Source: UBA6398 sp963644855
GTDB taxonomy: Bacteria; Bacteroidota; Bacteroidia; Bacteroidales; Bacteroidaceae
Direction of reading: 5' to 3'
NCBI GenBank assembly: GCA_963644855.1
Contig: CAVIQL010000003.1
Coordinates: 1-64,000, forward strand
DNA length: 64,000 bases
Part shown: in pieces, positions 9,326 through 18,566 of the stretch
Position numbering within the stretch: position 1 is the stretch's first letter
Layout: each line of letters opens with the position of its first letter
Notes under the pieces: generated by a model
Seen by the model: only the letters and a program-made list of their open reading frames with translations
What the model was told of the DNA's origin: nothing
Databases searched by the model: none
Program-made: the position numbers and the translations under genes

Positions 9326-10384
9326 TTAATCCATTGCATCGCGGTAGAAATCAAGCATTACCCATATTTCGTCTTTCGAAGCTGTGCAATCGAGTTCAAT
9401 ATTTCCTATTCCGGAAAGAAGAGTAAAGTTTATAACACCGCCAACATTCTTCTTATCGTGGCACATAAACTCAAAAAGTCTGTCGTAATCCTTGCAGTTA
9501 TAAGCCATCGCTCCATAATTTTCGCGAATATAACTTATAGTTTGTTGCATTTGTGTAGAGGGGAAATTTTTCTTTGTTCTGCTCAAAAACAACTCGCATA
9601 CCAATCCCCACGCAACGGCATATCCATGAAGCACCGGGCTGCCTTGTGCGAGCGCAAAGCTTTCAAGCGCATGTCCTGCGGTATGCCCAACGTTCAAAGC
9701 CTTTCGTATTCCGTGTTCATGCGGGTCTTGTTCAACAATATTGGCTTTTATGTCAATACTGTCAGCCACCATGTCGTGAAGTTCTGCTATATCACTGTCG
9801 TTAAAACTGAAATTCATCAACTGAGCCCATGTTTTATTGTTACTTATAAGCCCATGTTTTATCATCTCTGCGTATCCCGAAAGTAGATTATGGATATCGA
9901 GCGAACGCAAAAACTCCGTATCGACAATTACACGGTGCGGAGCATTAAACACACCTATTTCATTTTTCAAACCATTGAAGTTTATTGCAGTCTTTCCGCC
10001 TACTGATGCGTCAACCATCGACAATAGCGTTGTAGGAATGTTTACATAAGCTATTCCGCGCTTGAATGTTGACGCTGCGAAGCCACCCAAATCAGAAACC
10101 ATGCCGCCTCCAACGTTTACAAGCAGGGAATGACGCGACGCACCTCCGTTGCTGAGTGCCGTCCATACGCTTGCCAATGTTTCAAGAGTCTTGTTGGCAT
10201 CGGTCGCGCCTATTACAATTTGTCCGGCGTGCTTTAATCCTGCGCTGTCTTTCAATATTGGAGCACACAACTCTATTGTGGTAGTATCATAAAGCACGAA
10301 AATTTTGTCGGGCTTTATTTCATTTATAACTCTATCTATTTCTACAGCCGCCTGACGCGACATTATTACAGTATTGTCTATCAT
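9326..10384 (-). CDS. aroB: 3-dehydroquinate synthase
   Basis: Converts DAHP to 3-dehydroquinate, the second step of the shikimate pathway, in the cytoplasm with NAD+ and a divalent metal. 352 residues, standard length. NVGGGMVSDLGGFAAS is the NAD-binding glycine-rich region, and PTTLLSMVDASVGGKTAIN is strongly conserved. Likely metal ligands are the Glu of GYAEMIKHG and the His residues of NVGHTAGHALE and LHGYAVAWG. Its start codon overlaps the stop codon of the TagB-like gene by four bases, so translation is probably coupled. It feeds the aromatic operon at 29-33 kb. Confidence 0.95.
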   Translation of the reverse strand: MIDNTVIMSRQAAVEIDRVINEIKPDKIFVLYDTTTIELCAPILKDSAGLKHAGQIVIGATDANKTLETLASVWTALSNGGASRHSLLVNVGGGMVSDLGGFAASTFKRGIAYVNIPTTLLSMVDASVGGKTAINFNGLKNEIGVFNAPHRVIVDTEFLRSLDIHNLLSGYAEMIKHGLISNNKTWAQLMNFSFNDSDIAELHDMVADSIDIKANIVEQDPHEHGIRKALNVGHTAGHALESFALAQGSPVLHGYAVAWGLVCELFLSRTKKNFPSTQMQQTISYIRENYGAMAYNCKDYDRLFEFMCHDKKNVGGVINFTLLSGIGNIELDCTASKDEIWVMLDFYRDAMD

Positions 10385-11427
10385 ATCACAAACTTTTTGA
10401 GACGCCAGCGAAGTTTCATTTTTCTCAGTAAATTCAATGGCTTTTTTCGTATTCGTCCTTTGTAGTTATCAATAAAATCATCAACGGCATCAATCACTCT
10501 TGCCGAGTTTTTGCCGTCGCGATGAGCCTCGTGGCGAGCAGTATATTCGCTAATATTTTTGAGAAGTTCGTCCGGACGTGAAAGAGCATGCTCTATAGCC
10601 GGTGCTATTTGGGCGGTTTCGGTAACATCTACGAGATGTTTTCCCGGATTTGTATTGCGAAATGTTACCACAGGCTTGCCGAGCAACATATATTCCACTA
10701 TTATCGAAGAAGTGTCGCACAACATCACGTCGCTATCGTTGAATGCTTCCACAAGGTCGATTGTGCGATGAAATTCCACGTTTTCGTGTCGCGCAGCTAT
10801 TTGGCGGAAATCTTCCAACAACTGTTCATCGTGGATTTTAGGGTGTAAAGTAAGAATCCAACGCCAGGGCTTCTCGCCAGCAATGCGGTCTATTATTTCG
10901 CGCAAATCCCATGCAGAACTAATGCCCTTAGTAAATGTTGAGGCGTAAAGAATTGTTTTTTGCTCATGTTCTTGCCGTGGCTTTACCATTTGGGTAAACA
11001 GCGGATCTATCTTGCACCACCCGGTTTCGTAAACCTTGAAAAACTTTTTTTGTTGCTCTATTTGTTTGAACGGCAACGTACTCGATTCTCCCTGGGTACA
11101 ATATATATCAAACCAACCGCGAATATTGAAATGGTCATCGTGCTTGTCCATACGTTTATTTATGGGATAGCCGTGAAACACTTCCACTTTTACTCCCGGG
11201 AAAAAGTCGTATATATAATTCCCCGGTGCAAAAACGGCAATGGGATTGAATTGTTTTACCTCTTCAAAGGTTTTGAGGCTCACTTCTCCGTCTTCGAGCA
11301 TATCATCGCATTCGTCTTCCAAAAACCACGCCACTTTGTCTCCCCTACGTAGTATTTCCGTTTCCAATGGTCGAAGTATCGGAAATGCGTAATTGAGCGA
11401 AGCGAAAAGCAGATAGTGTTTTGCCAT
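10381..11427 (-). CDS. CDP-glycerol glycerophosphotransferase-like protein (TagB family)
   Basis: A protein of about 348 residues in the TagB/TagF-like glycerophosphotransferase superfamily. It has a GT-B-like C-terminal half with ILTLHPKIHDE, DVMLCDTSSIIVEYMLLGKPVVTF and, earlier, FHGYPINKR. In Gram-positives these enzymes make teichoic acid; in Bacteroidota relatives probably transfer a phosphorylated sugar or polyol to a surface glycan, but the substrate is unknown. The frame is open to 11610, but the start at 11427 (MAKHYLLFA) is preferred because a promoter box lies at 11489-11496 and the extra residues look non-coding. First gene of the operon with aroB and murF. Confidence 0.75.
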   Translation of the reverse strand: MAKHYLLFASLNYAFPILRPLETEILRRGDKVAWFLEDECDDMLEDGEVSLKTFEEVKQFNPIAVFAPGNYIYDFFPGVKVEVFHGYPINKRMDKHDDHFNIRGWFDIYCTQGESSTLPFKQIEQQKKFFKVYETGWCKIDPLFTQMVKPRQEHEQKTILYASTFTKGISSAWDLREIIDRIAGEKPWRWILTLHPKIHDEQLLEDFRQIAARHENVEFHRTIDLVEAFNDSDVMLCDTSSIIVEYMLLGKPVVTFRNTNPGKHLVDVTETAQIAPAIEHALSRPDELLKNISEYTARHEAHRDGKNSARVIDAVDDFIDNYKGRIRKKPLNLLRKMKLRWRLKKFVI

Positions 11428-11488
11428 TGCGAAGTTTATCTTAACGGCGGCGGAATTTGGTTTCTTTTGTGCCTTATGGTTATGTTTG

Positions 11489-11496
11489 CAAAGATA
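11489..11496 (-). promoter_or_regulatory. -7 promoter box of the TagB-aroB-murF operon
   Basis: TATCTTTG on the minus strand fits TAnnTTTG and lies about 60 bases before the chosen start at 11427. Confidence 0.6.
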
Positions 11497-11598
11497 ATAA
11501 ATTACTTTTTCAAGCAGACGCATCGCTATGGTTATAATGAAGCTTGACGGCGATGCGCAATGCTTTTGCATAGTACCGACTGTGGTTTTTGCAAAAAC

Positions 11599-11636
11599 AG
11601 ACGTGCACAAACGGCATTTACCATCTGTGCACGTCT
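11599..11636 (-). terminator. Rho-independent terminator of gpmI
   Basis: agacgtgcaca (11599-11609) pairs perfectly with tgtgcacgtct (11626-11636). On the minus strand the stem is followed by GTTTTTGC. It lies 35 bases after the gpmI stop codon. Confidence 0.8.
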
Positions 11637-11670
11637 AAGTTATGTTTGTCGGTTTTCAGCCAACCGGACT

Positions 11671-13203
11671 TCAGTCTTTTATCAAGCAGTGTCCGGTCAT
11701 TTCTTTGGGCTGTTCCAGTCCCATGATATGAAGAATGCTTGGAGCCACATCAGCGAGTATTCCGTTTTCTACCGTTGCGTTCTTATTTTCTGTGATATAT
11801 ATAAACGGTACGGGGTTCAAAGAATGCTGCGTATTAGGAGTGCCGTCTTCGTTGATTGCATAATCGGCGTTGCCATGGTCTGCAATTATGATTGTTTCGT
11901 ATCCTGTTTCACATGCAGCGTTTACTACTTCTTTCACACAGGCATCAACTGCCACCACAGCCTTTTCTATTGCGCTGTAAATACCGGTATGTCCCACCAT
12001 ATCGCCGTTTGCGAAATTCACCACAATGAAATCGTATTCGTTTTTCTTGATAGAATCCACCAATTTGTCCTTCACCTCGTAAGCACTCATCTCGGGTTTC
12101 AAATCATATGTGGCAACTTTTGGCGAAGGTACGAGGGTGCGGTCTTCTCCTTTGAAAGGTTCTTCACGACCACCATTGAAGAAGAACGTTACATGCGCAT
12201 ACTTTTCGGTTTCTGCGGTATGGAGTTGTTTGAGTCCCTTTTCTGCGAGATATTCTCCAAGAGTGTTTTGCACATTTTCTTTGGGGAACAACACATGCAC
12301 GCCTTTGAAATCGGCATCATAAGGAGTCATGCAATAGTATTGCAGATTTGGAATTGTTGTCATGCCTTCTTCGGGCATATCCTTCTGGGTAAGAATAGAA
12401 GTTATCTCGCGGGCGCGGTCGTTGCGATAGTTTACAAACACCACTACATCGCCTTCTTTTATTCTTCCGTCCACATTGGCGTTAACCAATGGCTCCATAA
12501 ATTCGTCAGTATCCTTGTGCTCGGGCGTATCGCTGTCGTAACAGTCTTGAATTGCCTCAACAAGATTGTCAACTGCCTTTCCTTTGCCATGAACAAGCTG
12601 ATCGTATGCCACTTTTACGCGATTCCAACGATTGTCGCGGTCCATAGCGTAGAAACGTCCTATTACCGAGGCCACGCTACCGGTTGTTTCGGCACAATGG
12701 TCGATTACAGTCTTAACAAATCCCTTGCCGCTACGCGGATCTGTATCACGGCCATCAAGAAAACAGTGAACAAACACATTCTCCAAGCCATAGCTTTTGG
12801 CTATATCGAGGAATGCTAGAATATGAGACAGTTCGGAGTGAACGCCACCTGTTGAGGTAAGTCCCATGATGTGGAGATTTTTACCCGTGGTCTTAGCATA
12901 TTCGAATGCAGATACCACTTCAGCGTTTTTCAATATGCTACCGTCGGCAATGGCATGGTTGATTTTCACGAGGTCTTGGTAAACCACACGCCCTGCGCCT
13001 ATATTAAGGTGTCCCACTTCGGAATTTCCCATTTGTCCATCGGGAAGTCCCACGTTTTCGCCGCAAGCCAAAAGTTGCGAATGGGGATAGTTGGCGTTCA
13101 AGTAGTCGAGTTCGGGAGTCGGAGTGTTGAAAATCACATCACCTTTGTCGTGTTTGCCGATTCCCCAACCATCGAGAATCATCAGTAGTGCTTTCTTTGC
13201 CAT
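11671..13203 (-). CDS. gpmI: 2,3-bisphosphoglycerate-independent phosphoglycerate mutase
   Basis: Interconverts 3- and 2-phosphoglycerate in glycolysis. An alkaline phosphatase-fold enzyme with two metal ions; 510 residues, standard length. MILDGWGIG near the N-terminus supplies a metal ligand (Asp11), and Ser61 in QMGNSEVGHLNIGAGR is the phosphorylated serine. HCFLDGRDTDP and IIADHGNADYA are further conserved blocks. It is a single-gene unit with its own promoter and terminator. Confidence 0.96.
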   Translation of the reverse strand: MAKKALLMILDGWGIGKHDKGDVIFNTPTPELDYLNANYPHSQLLACGENVGLPDGQMGNSEVGHLNIGAGRVVYQDLVKINHAIADGSILKNAEVVSAFEYAKTTGKNLHIMGLTSTGGVHSELSHILAFLDIAKSYGLENVFVHCFLDGRDTDPRSGKGFVKTVIDHCAETTGSVASVIGRFYAMDRDNRWNRVKVAYDQLVHGKGKAVDNLVEAIQDCYDSDTPEHKDTDEFMEPLVNANVDGRIKEGDVVVFVNYRNDRAREITSILTQKDMPEEGMTTIPNLQYYCMTPYDADFKGVHVLFPKENVQNTLGEYLAEKGLKQLHTAETEKYAHVTFFFNGGREEPFKGEDRTLVPSPKVATYDLKPEMSAYEVKDKLVDSIKKNEYDFIVVNFANGDMVGHTGIYSAIEKAVVAVDACVKEVVNAACETGYETIIIADHGNADYAINEDGTPNTQHSLNPVPFIYITENKNATVENGILADVAPSILHIMGLEQPKEMTGHCLIKD

Positions 13204-13244
13204 GATTGTTATGTCTTTATTTTATAGTTTCCTTTAATCCGGCG

Positions 13245-13252
13245 CAAAATTA
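13245..13252 (-). promoter_or_regulatory. -7 promoter box of gpmI
   Basis: TAATTTTG on the minus strand, 42 bases before the gpmI start codon, fits TAnnTTTG. Confidence 0.6.
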
Positions 13253-13431
13253 CTATTTATTTCTCTCTCTGCATTAATCTTTCTGCATTGAAAAGCAATA
13301 TTTTGCATTGACACGCTGGTAATTTCTTGCCTACATACATATATTAGCAACTCTTTATGACAAAACACAAAAACCACAACGTTTTTTCGATGCGGGATTT
13401 TAGCAAAACAATATGCCTTTACACAAAAAAA

Positions 13432-13461
13432 TGCGGCGGGATTTTTTCATTTCCCGCCGCA
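13432..13461 (-). terminator. Terminator of the GH97 pair
   Basis: tgcggcggga (13432-13441) pairs with tcccgccgca (13452-13461), a 10-base-pair GC-rich stem. On the minus strand it is followed by ATTTTTTTGTG. It lies 24 bases after the stop codon of the second GH97 gene. Confidence 0.85.
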
Positions 13462-13485
13462 CATTGCTTTTATATTTTCAGTTGC

Positions 13486-15483
13486 TTATAGTTTTTCAAA
13501 CCTTGCAGTCCAACCGCCGCCGCTCTTCATCGAAACCTTGAGCGTTTCGCCGGCACTCACCTCCTGAGTGGTGCGTTTGTAGTCCTCTGCATTTCGATTA
13601 GCATTGAAACCATCGGCAAAGATTTCGGCTTTGTACTTACCGCTACCAAGGAACGAAAGTGGAATTTCCACATTCGTGCCGTCCCAATTTGTCATTGCGC
13701 CAACAAACCACGTATTTCCTTTACGGCGTGCCGTTACCACGTATTTTCCAACCTCACCGGCTATGGTTTTGCTCTCGTCAAAAGTAGTTGGAACCTTGGC
13801 TATGAAATCCGTGCACTCCTGGTTTTTCGTATAATTTGAAGGAGCGTCCGAAAGCATCTGGAGCGGGGAATAAAACACAGTGTACATAGCCATCTGATGT
13901 ACCCTCGTGCCTTGGCTCATAGGCTGATTGTTTATCGGGCGATAGTTTGAGCGCGTGCCATTAATCATTGCACCAGGAGTATAGTCCATAGGCGCAATTA
14001 TCTGACGGATATACGGAATCATTACGTCATATCCCGGCATGTCGGCACCAAGAGTTCCTTTTGTATTGGGAGTCCATTTGCACTGCTCCAAGCCTCTCAC
14101 GCCTTCGCAACTTAGGATATTGGGATAAGTAACTTGCAAACCTTTGAGCTGCATGCCGTGATAATCCACCGTGAGATGATTGTCGGCAGCTTTCTGGGTA
14201 ATCTTGCGCAACGACGACATAACGAATTGGTCGTTCGCATTGATGAAGTCTATTTTCAAACCCTTCACACCCCAACTCTTATAGAGAGGAAAAGCACGCT
14301 CCATATATTTCATGCAATCTTTCCACTTCAACCAAATGATTACACCTACGCCCTTTTCGTTGCCATATCTCACGATTTCGGGAATATCGCAGTCTTTTTT
14401 GTATTGAAGCACATTTGGGCTGTCCCAACCGTCGTCTATAATAATATATTCCAACTTATTGGCAGCAGCAAAGTCGATGTAATGCTTATATGTAGGCGTA
14501 TTCATTCCACTTTCAAAGTCAACGCCCGTAATGTTAAGCGCATTCCACCAGTCCCAAGCCACCTTGCCCGGTTTAACCCAAGAGAAATCGCCCTTTGAAG
14601 TGCCATCGCAAAGTTTGCGCACGATATCGCAATCAGCAAGCTGCGTATCGTTGTCGGTAATCACCGCAACTTTCCACGTAAGTGGCTGGCTGCCGCCCAC
14701 ACGTGCAATATAGTTTTTGCGGAAAAGGGTAACGAAATTGGAATAGCCCTGACCATTTAGATCAGAATTCTTAAGATCGGGATAACCTGCGAACTCGCCT
14801 TTCAAACCATTGCCATTTGAGAAATTTGAACTGACATACATTCCCGGATAATTGAGATCGCCCACATCAGTAACCGCAACTTTCACACCATCGCCCATAT
14901 CGGCAAGAAGCGGAAGGATACTAAGCTGGTTGGACGGCATCTGCGAAATAGAAGTCTTGGTATAATACGATTCAAAAGAGCAAGAATATTTCTCTCCTCC
15001 GGCATTGTCGTTCACCCACGGCGTCCAGGTTTTAGGATCTCCCGCAAAGTTATACTCAACTACCTCGTTTTGTATATTTACAGAGTCTTTGCGCGTTCCA
15101 CAAAAGCGATAAGCCACCGCATCGTCATATACGCGAAATTCTACAGTGTATTGACCGCCTTTGAGAAACAACTTTGTATAAACATCGTCGATTTGCGAAT
15201 TGGTATAGTCTACCGTCGTGATTTTTCTACTTACTTTCTGCGCTTTTCCACCCGATGCTCCCGGTCCCCAGACGCTTCCGTCGGTGAGAGTAACCGATAG
15301 TGTTGACGGTTTAATGATTTCCCGTCCTTTCAAGTCCACTTTCCATGTAAGTTTGCTGCCTGAGTTTACTGTCAAAGTAAGTTTTCCCGAAGGCGATTTT
15401 GCGACAAAATTTCCCGCATATGCCGTTCCGCTCAAAAGCATTGCGGCCGACGCGAACATCGCATTGATTAGTTTTGTTTTCAT
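13486..15483 (-). CDS. Secreted GH97 glycosidase, retaining type (second copy)
   Basis: A glycoside hydrolase family 97 enzyme of 665 residues from the start at 15483, which begins a clear signal peptide; an upstream in-frame ATG at 15534 would overlap the previous gene and add a hydrophilic stretch. N-terminal beta-sandwich (about 25-290), TIM barrel (about 300-570), C-terminal beta domain. Asp412 in GLKIDFINANDQ and Glu460 in LSCEGVRG match the nucleophile and acid/base of the retaining, alpha-galactosidase-type GH97 subgroup rather than SusB-type inverting alpha-glucosidases. It starts 24 bases after the closely similar upstream copy. Probable alpha-galactosidase or a related activity. Confidence 0.88.
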   Translation of the reverse strand: MKTKLINAMFASAAMLLSGTAYAGNFVAKSPSGKLTLTVNSGSKLTWKVDLKGREIIKPSTLSVTLTDGSVWGPGASGGKAQKVSRKITTVDYTNSQIDDVYTKLFLKGGQYTVEFRVYDDAVAYRFCGTRKDSVNIQNEVVEYNFAGDPKTWTPWVNDNAGGEKYSCSFESYYTKTSISQMPSNQLSILPLLADMGDGVKVAVTDVGDLNYPGMYVSSNFSNGNGLKGEFAGYPDLKNSDLNGQGYSNFVTLFRKNYIARVGGSQPLTWKVAVITDNDTQLADCDIVRKLCDGTSKGDFSWVKPGKVAWDWWNALNITGVDFESGMNTPTYKHYIDFAAANKLEYIIIDDGWDSPNVLQYKKDCDIPEIVRYGNEKGVGVIIWLKWKDCMKYMERAFPLYKSWGVKGLKIDFINANDQFVMSSLRKITQKAADNHLTVDYHGMQLKGLQVTYPNILSCEGVRGLEQCKWTPNTKGTLGADMPGYDVMIPYIRQIIAPMDYTPGAMINGTRSNYRPINNQPMSQGTRVHQMAMYTVFYSPLQMLSDAPSNYTKNQECTDFIAKVPTTFDESKTIAGEVGKYVVTARRKGNTWFVGAMTNWDGTNVEIPLSFLGSGKYKAEIFADGFNANRNAEDYKRTTQEVSAGETLKVSMKSGGGWTARFEKL

Positions 15484-15506
15484 ACTGTTGTATTTTTGAT
15501 TTTGTT

Positions 15507-17504
15507 TCATATCTTTTCGAATCGTGCTGTCCAACCGCCGCCGCTTTTCATTGAAATCTTAATGCGGTCGGTTTTCTTCACGTTTTTCTCTTCTTTCATA
15601 TAATCTTCGGCGCTTTTCGAAGCATTTATTCCGTCGCGAAAAATTATTGCTTTGTATGTTCCGTCGCCAAGGAAATCGAGAGAAATTTCCAGATCCCGCT
15701 CGTCCCAGTTCGTCATTGCGCCCACAAACCACGTAGAGCCTTTTTGTTTTGCTGTAACAATGTATTCTCCCATTTTTCCTTGCACCACTCGGCAATCGTC
15801 AAAGGTTGTCGGAACTTTTGAAATGAATTCTGTGCATTCGGGGAACTGATAATATAGCGACGGTTTATCGGAAAGCATTTGCAGAGGTGCGTCAAAAACG
15901 GTGTACATAGCCATTTGGTGAACTCTTGTGCCCTGACTCATGGGATTATTGTTGTTGGGGCGATATTCATCTCGCGTGGCGTTGCGCATTGCTCCGGGAG
16001 TGTAGTCGATTGGTGCCGTGAGCATTCGCGCAAATGGTATTGTTACATCGTAGCGCGGCATATCGCTTCCGAGTGTTCCTTTTTGGTTTGGCGTCCACTT
16101 GCATTGTTCCAATCCACGAACGCCTTCGATGTTTACGATATTGGGATACATTACTTGCAGGCCGTTTAGTTGCATGCCGTGATAGTCTATCATCAAATGG
16201 TGCTTGGCTGCGAGTTCGGTGATATCTCTCATCGATTTCATAACATACTGATCGTTGGCGTCTACAAAGTCTATCTTCATGCCTTTAACGCCCCATTTTT
16301 CATAAAGGGGGAATGCTTCGTGCATTTTTTCCATTACATTTTTCCACGAAGCCCACACTATAACGCCTACTCCTTTTTGTTTTGCATAGGCAAGGAGTTC
16401 GGGCATATTGATATTCGAGTTGCTTTCGCAGATATCTTTTCCGCTCCAACCGCCATCGAGAATAATGTATTCCAAATTGTATTTGGCAGCAAAGTCAACG
16501 TAGTATTTATAAGTATTGGTGTTTATGCCCGAAACGAAATCCACACCTGTGATATTTGCTGCGCTCCACCATTCCCACGCCACCTTACCTGGTTTCACCC
16601 ATGACCAATCGCCTTTTGCCACAGGTCTCGAAAGTTTCTGCGCCAAATCACAATTGGCAAGTTGTGCATCGTTTTCGCTCACAATTATTGCCCTCCACGG
16701 CATTTCTTGTCTGCCACCTATGCGGGCTATATAGTTTTTGCGAAAAAGAGTCTTGAAGTTTTCGGTTGCCTTATCACCGGGAACCATATTCTTAAGGTCG
16801 GGATATCCGGGAAATTCGCCTACGAGAGAAAAACCTTTTGAAAACGAAGAATGGAGATACATTCCTGGATAATCTACTTCGCCTACTGTGGTGAGCGCCA
16901 CCTTCATTCCGTTGCCTATGTCCATAACAAAGGGCATAAGGCATAGCTTGCGCGGAAGTATTTGCGATACTTTCTGCACATCATAATAGGCTTCAAACGA
17001 ATTTGAATATCTTTCGCCGTGGCGTTCGTCGTTAACATAGGGCACCCATGCCGTATGGTCGTTTTTGAAATTGTATTCCACAGTTTCGTTCTCCACCGTG
17101 AGCGAATCTCTTGTGTTTGCCACAAAACGATATGCCGCAGCGTCGTCATAGGCACGGAATTCCAATTCATATCCGCCGCCTTTGAGCGTGAGTTTGGTGT
17201 ATGTATCGTCAATTTTCGCTTTTTTGTAGTTCACACCATCTAATGTGCGGCTCACCTTGGTGATTTTTCCAGCCAGTTCATCGGTTCCCCATGTGCCGCC
17301 ACCTCTCACTTTCAGCGCAACGGCTGACGGGGTGGTTATTTCCTGCCCTTTGAAACTCACTTGCCAAGTAAGTGTTTGACTGGTGTTGACTGTAAGCACA
17401 AGTTTTCCCGATGGTGATTTCACAACATAGCTTTTGGCTTGTGCCGTAAACGCCAAAAGTGCCGCACTACTCAACAAAAATATTTTTACTATGCTTTTGT
17501 TCAT
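15507..17504 (-). CDS. Secreted GH97 glycosidase, retaining type (first copy)
   Basis: 665 residues with signal peptide (residues 1-23) and the same architecture as its downstream neighbour. Asp412 (GMKIDFVDANDQ) and Glu460 (VNIEGVRG) occupy identical positions, so both copies should be catalytically competent and retaining. The two proteins are the same length and colinear but clearly diverged, as expected after an old tandem duplication. It probably removes alpha-linked galactose or a related sugar from oligosaccharides in the periplasm. First gene of the two-gene unit, with a promoter box at 17556-17563. Confidence 0.9.
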   Translation of the reverse strand: MNKSIVKIFLLSSAALLAFTAQAKSYVVKSPSGKLVLTVNTSQTLTWQVSFKGQEITTPSAVALKVRGGGTWGTDELAGKITKVSRTLDGVNYKKAKIDDTYTKLTLKGGGYELEFRAYDDAAAYRFVANTRDSLTVENETVEYNFKNDHTAWVPYVNDERHGERYSNSFEAYYDVQKVSQILPRKLCLMPFVMDIGNGMKVALTTVGEVDYPGMYLHSSFSKGFSLVGEFPGYPDLKNMVPGDKATENFKTLFRKNYIARIGGRQEMPWRAIIVSENDAQLANCDLAQKLSRPVAKGDWSWVKPGKVAWEWWSAANITGVDFVSGINTNTYKYYVDFAAKYNLEYIILDGGWSGKDICESNSNINMPELLAYAKQKGVGVIVWASWKNVMEKMHEAFPLYEKWGVKGMKIDFVDANDQYVMKSMRDITELAAKHHLMIDYHGMQLNGLQVMYPNIVNIEGVRGLEQCKWTPNQKGTLGSDMPRYDVTIPFARMLTAPIDYTPGAMRNATRDEYRPNNNNPMSQGTRVHQMAMYTVFDAPLQMLSDKPSLYYQFPECTEFISKVPTTFDDCRVVQGKMGEYIVTAKQKGSTWFVGAMTNWDERDLEISLDFLGDGTYKAIIFRDGINASKSAEDYMKEEKNVKKTDRIKISMKSGGGWTARFEKI

Positions 17505-17555
17505 GGTTTCAATGGTATTTTCTACCTTAAATCACTATTATTCGAATTTCGTTTT

Positions 17556-17563
17556 CAAATTTA
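17556..17563 (-). promoter_or_regulatory. -7 promoter box of the GH97 pair
   Basis: TAAATTTG on the minus strand fits TAnnTTTG and lies 52 bases before the start codon at 17504. Confidence 0.55.
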
Positions 17564-17716
17564 CGTATTTTCAAACAAAACAACGGCTTTGCACAATGGT
17601 AAATGTTTATTAAGTCGTCAAAAACATTGGTTTTCATGTCCAACCTCACACTCTTTTGCCAGCACTTGGCACTAAGAAAATGCCGAAAGAAAAAGTTGTT
17701 ACCCCACCCCAAAATA

Positions 17717-17863
17717 AACATATAGGATATCACAAAAATAATAACCGATATTTTTTAAACAATGTCCGACCTTTTTTAAAAAAGGTCGGATATTATTTTT
17801 ACGATGTCAGATGTAGTCTGAAACGAGGTCTGACCTAATTAAAATTATATGCCTTGGAATTTC
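17717..17863. repeat. 21-bp array C, seven units
   Basis: Seven consecutive 21-base units starting at 17717. Cores in order include ggatatc, aaccgat, gtccgac, gtcggat, gtcagat, gtctgac and atgcctt. Units 3 and 4 form a perfect 26-base palindrome around ttttttaaaaaa (13 bases each side). It lies between the GH97 promoter and the terminator of the 18.1 kb gene. Confidence 0.8.
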
Positions 17864-17990
17864 TGCGGCACAAAAGACGAGGGAAAAATAAGTCTGTTTT
17901 TATTTCAAAGCAATCTTATATACCAACAATCACAGTCCACATTCTTAGGCAAAGATTTGCTCTTGCAAAAAAGCCTTGGGTAAAGGGAAC

Positions 17991-18028
17991 AAAAACGTGC
18001 CACCGCATGTTTGCGATGGCACGTTTTT
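17991..18028 (-). terminator. Terminator of the 18-25 kb secreted-protein operon
   Basis: aaaaacgtgcca (17991-18002) pairs with tggcacgttttt (18017-18028), with a further cgca/tgcg pairing in the loop. On the minus strand it ends in TTTTTG. It lies 46 bases after the stop codon of the 158-residue gene. Confidence 0.85.
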
Positions 18029-18074
18029 ACAAATCATTCTGCAATTGCAGACGTGCGGTTTGCCCCGCGCGATG

Positions 18075-18551
18075 CTATTGCTTGGTTATCTTCATGCTGG
18101 TTTTGCCTGCCTTTACAATATAAATGCCTTTGGGCTGATTTTGCAACGACAATTGCGCTTTTCCAACGTTGTCGGTAGCGGTTTTGGCAACCAACACTCC
18201 GTCGGGAGTATATACGGCACAAACCACACCCTTTTTGTATCCTTCAAAAGTGAGTACTCCACTTTGGGTTTGAAGTCTGCCTTGCTGCATTTGTGCACCG
18301 GCGATTTTGTTTATCAATTCATCGGAAAACACAAACTTCTGCAAGTTTGCCACTTCGTATTCCATTTCTGTCGACGTAGTGGTAACGAGCAACCGTGTGT
18401 TGTTCTCGGTGTATTTGCAAACGGGTTTCTCGCTAATGGAATAGCCTATTTTCTGCCCGTCGTTGGTATAAAACACCACGGTAATGATTTCGGCTTTGGC
18501 GAGAAACGCTGTTGCAAGAAACAACGCAAGAAACAATGTTCTCAATTTCAT
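18075..18551 (-). CDS. Small secreted protein with type IX-like C-terminal tail
   Basis: 158 residues with a clear signal peptide (residues 1-20). The first half resembles the N-terminal TIxFxTNDGQKxxYSISEKP segment seen in Bacteroidota secreted proteins. The last ~70 residues (YKKGVVCAVYTPDGVLV through PKGIYIVKAGKTSMKITK) have the pattern of a C-terminal type IX secretion sorting or related Ig-like tail. No enzyme motif is seen. It is the last gene of the operon with the SGNH hydrolase (15 bases upstream) and the giant repeat protein. It could be a small cell-surface accessory protein; function unknown. Confidence 0.65.
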   Translation of the reverse strand: MKLRTLFLALFLATAFLAKAEIITVVFYTNDGQKIGYSISEKPVCKYTENNTRLLVTTTSTEMEYEVANLQKFVFSDELINKIAGAQMQQGRLQTQSGVLTFEGYKKGVVCAVYTPDGVLVAKTATDNVGKAQLSLQNQPKGIYIVKAGKTSMKITKQ

Positions 18552-18566
18552 TTGTCTTAGAATTTA

